DNA of 64,000 nt, from the NCBI GenBank assembly GCA_902363375.1, contig CABIZX010000002.1, forward strand, positions 434,001 to 498,000, given 5' to 3'. The notes below the pieces were generated by a model. The model saw only the letters and a program-made list of their open reading frames with translations, did not search any database and had not been told where the DNA came from. Source of the DNA: Clostridiaceae bacterium. GTDB lineage: Bacteria > Bacillota > Clostridia > Clostridiales > Clostridiaceae. The position numbers and the translations under genes were made by a program. This document shows, piece after piece, positions 62,007-64,000 of the stretch (the stretch's first letter is position 1; every line of letters begins with the position of its first letter).

Positions 62007-63035
62007 TTAAATATTTAAATAATCCTTCATTGTATCTATAACAAAATCTATATCCTTATAGCTAATCCAATAGTGAGTAACAAATCTCATTAGACCATCT
62101 TCTACATCACAAATTTTTATTCCTTTTTCTAAAAGATGATTAACTAAGCCAGTGGAATTTACAGAAGAAGGTAGTTCAAAGAATACCATATTTATGTGAA
62201 GGTTATCCTCCATAACTTTAATTCCAGGTATTTCAGTTAATTTTTTAGCTAAGTATACAGCTTTTTCATGGTCTACTTTTAAGTTATCTCTCATATCCTT
62301 AAGAGCAACAAGACCAGCTGCAGTTATAACACCACATTGTCTTAAGCCGCCACCCATTAATTTTCTATATTTTCTAGCTCTATCAATGAAAGCTTTGCTA
62401 CCAGCTAAAATAGAGCCTACAGGAGCACAAAGACCTTTAGATAGGCAGAACATTACTGTGTCTACATTTTTAGTGATTTCCTTTACATCTACATCAAGAT
62501 AAGCAGCTGCATTAAATAGTCTTGCACCATCTAAATGTATAGGTAAATTATATTTGTCTGCTACTTTTCTGATTTCAGCCATGTTTTCTAGAGAAATAAC
62601 ACTTCCGTTTGAGTGAGAATTCTCAAGGCAGATAAGTGCTGTATCAGGATAATGGATATCCTCTTCTTTTCTTATAGTTGCTTCTATTTCTTTAGGTGAA
62701 AGTTCACCATTATTACTTTTTAATGTTCTAAGTTGAACCCCAGCAATAACTGAAGCAGCTCCAACTTCATGACAAACTATATGACAATCGTTGCCAAGGA
62801 TAACTTCATTTCCTTGTCTACAATGAGTAAGTAAGGATAATTGGTTTCCAAAGGTTCCACTAGGAACGAATAATGCAGCTTCTTTTCCTACTAATTCTGC
62901 TGCATACTTTTCAAGTTTTACAGTAGTTTCATCATCTCCATAGACGTCATCTCCAACTGTAGCTTCATACATAGCTTTTCTCATAGCTTCCGTTGGTTCT
63001 GTTACAGTGTCACTTCTTAAATCGATAAATTTCAT
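62007..63035 (-). CDS. ltaE: Low-specificity L-threonine aldolase
   Basis: 342-aa PLP enzyme cleaving threonine or allo-threonine to glycine and acetaldehyde. PLP-binding Lys is K200 in MFCLSKGLCAPVG; HLDGARLFNA (167-176) carries the Asp that contacts the pyridine; FVPSGTFGNQL is the phosphate-binding turn. Length and start fit the family. AGGGGGGAA lies 5-7 bases before ATG 63035. Monocistronic. Supplies glycine or catabolises threonine. Confidence 0.94.
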   Translation of the reverse strand: MKFIDLRSDTVTEPTEAMRKAMYEATVGDDVYGDDETTVKLEKYAAELVGKEAALFVPSGTFGNQLSLLTHCRQGNEVILGNDCHIVCHEVGAASVIAGVQLRTLKSNNGELSPKEIEATIRKEEDIHYPDTALICLENSHSNGSVISLENMAEIRKVADKYNLPIHLDGARLFNAAAYLDVDVKEITKNVDTVMFCLSKGLCAPVGSILAGSKAFIDRARKYRKLMGGGLRQCGVITAAGLVALKDMRDNLKVDHEKAVYLAKKLTEIPGIKVMEDNLHINMVFFELPSSVNSTGLVNHLLEKGIKICDVEDGLMRFVTHYWISYKDIDFVIDTMKDYLNI

Positions 63036-63224
63036 ACATATTCCCCCCTAAGTTATAATTAAATTGTACTATTGTATGAGAGAAAAGTCTAGGATATATC
63101 AAAGATGAAGTAGATATAATACGATTATAGAAATTATTTAATGGGTTTATTAGGAATGAATTATTGTGTAATTTAACGTAATAAGTTAAAGTTTAAATGT
63201 AATAAATATTTTAAGAGGTGAATT

Positions 63225-64000
63225 ATGAAAAAACAGAAGAGTTCTAAGATAACTTTAGCAATTATAATAGTAATGTTAATTGTGCTTATAATAACAAGTA
63301 TTTTATATAGAAGTAATTTCTTTGATAGCATAAACACAATTATAACTTTTACTATTCAAATTGTGTCATTAGGGATATCAGTTACGGCTCTAGTTATAGC
63401 TTTTATTACTTATACATCCATTGATTCAGTGAATGTAATATCAAGTATGGAGGGGAATGTGCTAGAAAATGAAAATTACACCATAGCATATTCAGAGTTA
63501 GTGCTTAACTATGCTAAGTGTAGAAATATTAAGGAATTAGAAGAAGGGTTATATGAAGATAGTATTGATAGAATCAAAAATAAATCCAATACCTGTATAG
63601 AGTTCGCTGATAGCATACAAAATATAATTGATTCCATTCTTTGGTTTGCATATACAGATGTGAGATCAGAGAAGTGTCAGAAAAAAGCTGAAGAACTTAT
63701 AAGGTTATTAAATGATAAATATGAAGAATTTGATCAAATAAGCAATGGAAACCAATACTTACTTCAAGAAAGCATTAAACTAATTAATTATGTTTTATAC
63801 TATCAAGGAAATAAAGATACACCACTTTATGATAGTAAGTATGACTTGATAAATATTAGAGGAAAACTTTTAAGAAATCCTATAGCTAAGATTGTATATT
63901 ACGATTATCTTGGGCTTTCTTATAATGTAAAGGCTATAGCAATAATAAGAAGTAGATGCAGTATTTCTGGACAACCATTTTTAAAGGAAAATATAAAGAG
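63225..64000 (+). CDS. Membrane protein of unknown function, C-terminal part beyond the window
   Basis: Open frame of at least 258 codons from ATG 63225, with AAGAGGTG 5 bases upstream, continuing off the edge. Two N-terminal membrane helices (about residues 10-28 and 43-70: ITLAIIIVMLIVLIITSIL and IVSLGISVTALVIAFIT), then a long helical, charged cytoplasmic part with LVLNYAKCRNIKELEE and SIQNIIDSILWFAYTDV. No family recognised. Confidence 0.7.
   Translation, partial: MKKQKSSKITLAIIIVMLIVLIITSILYRSNFFDSINTIITFTIQIVSLGISVTALVIAFITYTSIDSVNVISSMEGNVLENENYTIAYSELVLNYAKCRNIKELEEGLYEDSIDRIKNKSNTCIEFADSIQNIIDSILWFAYTDVRSEKCQKKAEELIRLLNDKYEEFDQISNGNQYLLQESIKLINYVLYYQGNKDTPLYDSKYDLINIRGKLLRNPIAKIVYYDYLGLSYNVKAIAIIRSRCSISGQPFLKENIK

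Overview
The window is about 64 kb of very AT-rich DNA. It looks like the chromosome of an anaerobic, Gram-positive, low-GC Firmicute, most likely Clostridium sensu lato. Strong AGGAGG-type ribosome binding sites, many rho-independent terminators, an oxygen-sensitive class III ribonucleotide reductase with its activase, rubrerythrin, clostridial DUF families (DUF1540, DUF1659, DUF2922, DUF3784, DUF5317) and a Na+-pumping decarboxylase beta subunit all support this. I saw no rRNA, tRNA, CRISPR array, intact transposase or prophage module.

Layout. 1-12.5 kb: broken-off endonuclease/exonuclease/phosphatase-family gene, AhpD-like protein, topoisomerase III, an uncharacterised gene pair, CDF metal transporter, DUF1540 protein, rubrerythrin, an nrdD-nrdG-dut operon (deoxynucleotide supply without oxygen), a membrane-anchored protein and an AI-2E/PerM-family protein. 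12.5-20.3 kb: a 202-aa unknown, a 29-aa hydrophobic microprotein, an HD-GYP protein and DUF5317; then a NatAB-like ABC exporter, PspC and a MATE exporter. 20.8-28.4 kb: Gfo/Idh/MocA oxidoreductase, DUF3784 membrane protein, lysA, a 360-bp inverted-repeat element, DUF2922/DUF1659, a P1 (DmpA-like) peptidase, and hisS behind a leader-peptide attenuator with three His codons. 28.8-33.5 kb: a 1554-aa secreted subtilisin-like protease with three C-terminal cell-wall-binding (CWB2) repeats.

33.6-39.7 kb: small membrane proteins (one behind an 11-G tract), a 52-aa ORF with a strong promoter and an attenuator-like hairpin, and a heterodimeric ABC multidrug-type exporter. 39.9-57.6 kb: an accessory island with 13 GNAT acetyltransferase genes (14 GNAT domains) mixed with a VOC protein, an MBL hydrolase, an HExxH peptidase, a MccF/S66 peptidase, a DUF1599 protein, a hexapeptide-repeat transferase, an HTH-methyltransferase fusion and at least three decayed genes. 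Related leader sequences recur in front of several island genes, some with a hairpin lying between Shine-Dalgarno and start codon. 57.7-64 kb: a TldD/TldE pair, OadB-OadG-like subunits without an alpha subunit, low-specificity threonine aldolase, and a broken-off membrane protein.

The most unusual things I found are the histidine leader-peptide attenuator on hisS, the BmrB-like leader in front of the ABC exporter, the GNAT-rich island with its repeated leaders, the G11 tract, and the microprotein flanked by an inverted repeat next to the HD-GYP gene. All family names were assigned by reading the sequence; no database search was run.
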